Source: Macrotrachela quadricornifera
Taxonomy: Eukaryota > Rotifera > Eurotatoria > Philodinida > Philodinidae
Direction: 5' to 3'
DNA length: 64,000 nucleotides
Assembly: GCA_022393335.1 (NCBI GenBank)
Contig: JAJEKB010020275.1
Coordinates: 304,745 to 368,744, forward strand
The first letter of the stretch is position 1. Each line of letters begins with the position of its first letter. The position numbers and the translations under genes are program-made. Of the stretch, positions 63,188 through 64,000 are shown in pieces. The notes beneath the pieces were generated by a model, which worked only from the letters and a program-made list of their open reading frames with translations, did no database searches and was not told the DNA's origin.

Positions 63188-63997
63188 CAAGTGTTTGCAA
63201 AAAAATTTGGAAGTTTTTTTTTCTTAAAAGGGTTTTCTCTGCTATTATAAGTAACTACAAAAGTCATTTTTTGAGGACCAAGCCCTCGACAGATATACCA
63301 CACTTTGTATGTATTGAAGTGTGATTTCTTTCTTTTTGATATATATTTATTCATTTGTGTTGTCAACCAATAATTTGAAAAGTCATCATATTTCAATTTT
63401 GTCTTTTTTGGAATAGGGACATACGATCTACTTCTCTTATTCATCATGAAACAAGCATTCCATTGAGCACTCTTTATTATGATATTGAAAACTTAAAAGA
63501 AACAAGTTCAATTAAACATTGAGGTGAAAATGGTCGCCCACGGATCCTTGATGAGAAAGAAAAAAAAAGTTAGTGGTCAATATATAAGGTATAATAATGG
63601 AATAACCGTTAGAGAAATAAAAGAAAATCTATCGAAAATGGATCACAATTCAATATCTATATCAACAATGAGTCGTCATCTTCGACTGTCAATTCCTACA
63701 CAAAACTTTGACAAGATACTTGTTTGAGGAAATATTATGTTACAAAATGGGCTAGTTCTATTGCAGACACTTCAATATTATATTTAGAGAAGAAGTTCAG
63801 AAAAAGAAACTGATGAATTCCAACATTTTGCAGCTGAAAAAGCCAAAAAATTTGAGATATCCATGACAAATAATTCTGATATAGTCAAAAAACGAGATAT
63901 TTGTATAATATATTTTTTTATAAGCCAATCATAATAGTATGAAACTATACCATTGTATAGTACTCGACGTGGACTAAGTTTTTTTTACAAACACCTC
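63188..63997 (+). mobile_element. Internally deleted Tc1-like element with TA duplication
   Basis: The left tip CAAGTGTTTGCAAAAAAA and the right tip (minus strand) GAGGTGTTTGTAAAAAAA are inverted repeats. TA dinucleotides flank both (63186-63187 and 63998-63999), as Tc1/mariner insertion requires. At about 810 bp it is half the length of a complete element. Only the N-terminal DNA-binding part of a transposase is readable (separate entry); the catalytic triad is missing. Confidence 0.65.
63524..63727 (+). pseudogene. Tc1-like transposase N-terminal fragment
   Basis: Sixty-seven codons with QYIRYNNGITVREIKENLSK and STMSRHLR, matching the second helix-turn-helix of the remnant at 5.24 kb (QYIRQNNDIINNEIKEKL, RIRRHLHE). 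It ends at a stop before any catalytic motif. A lone DNA-binding domain could in principle still bind its repeats, but nothing suggests it is expressed. Confidence 0.6.
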
Positions 63998-64000
63998 TAT

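Noticed and set aside
63181..63447. Minus-strand 88-codon frame in the left part of the deleted Tc1-like element
   Set aside because: It runs through the terminal repeat, lacks known motifs and probably reflects low stop density; it could be a captured fragment but I cannot support it.

Overview
The window is animal nuclear DNA: AT-rich, with many short introns (about 40-80 nt, GT-AG, T-rich 3' ends) and a few of 0.3-1.7 kb. The gene set (outer-arm axonemal dynein, P2X receptor, lysosomal alpha-mannosidase, phenylalanine hydroxylase, UVRAG, TRIP4) points to a ciliated metazoan. The compact AT-rich genes with tiny introns, surrounded by decayed DNA transposons, fit a rotifer, most likely a bdelloid. 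That assignment is inference; no marker in the window proves it.

Layout. 1-1.1 kb: repeat remnants, including a pogo/Tigger-type terminal repeat. 1.1-3.0 kb (minus): intronless FCP1-like CTD phosphatase gene whose catalytic Asp is Asn. 3.36-5.99 kb: a Tc1/mariner element with about 150-bp inverted repeats directly abutting a second, truncated Tc1-like element; both are decayed. 6.7-18.8 kb: six plus-strand housekeeping genes in close file: ARGLU1, phenylalanine hydroxylase, SFT2-family Golgi protein, UVRAG, TIMM13, TRIP4. 19.8-21.2 kb (minus): secreted, membrane-anchored chitin-deacetylase-like protein with its catalytic motifs replaced. 22.5-25.7 kb: P2X receptor. 25.9-26.2 kb (minus): small unknown gene. 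27.3-50.1 kb: one very large gene for an outer-arm beta-type dynein heavy chain (DNAH9/11/17 class), with a tRNA-Leu(CAA) in one of its introns. 50.1-54.7 kb: gene-poor, with a 1-kb foldback transposon flanked by an 8-bp target duplication. 54.7-58.9 kb (minus): lysosomal alpha-mannosidase in 19 exons. 58.9-64 kb: gene-poor, with degenerate repeats and an 810-bp deleted Tc1-like element.

The genes do not form one pathway. Small functional groupings are vesicle and lysosome biology (SFT2, UVRAG, alpha-mannosidase), transcription and RNA (FCP1-like, ARGLU1, TRIP4) and cilia (dynein). The most notable points are two intact genes that look like pseudoenzymes (FCP1-like and chitin-deacetylase-like), the foldback element, the Tc1 pair whose stop codons mostly replace expected Trp or Gln codons, and the possible operon-like file of plus-strand genes.

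Exon coordinates were worked out by hand from reading frame, splice sites and remembered protein families. For every gene except the dynein, exon lengths sum to an open frame. For the dynein I checked key junctions but not every exon.
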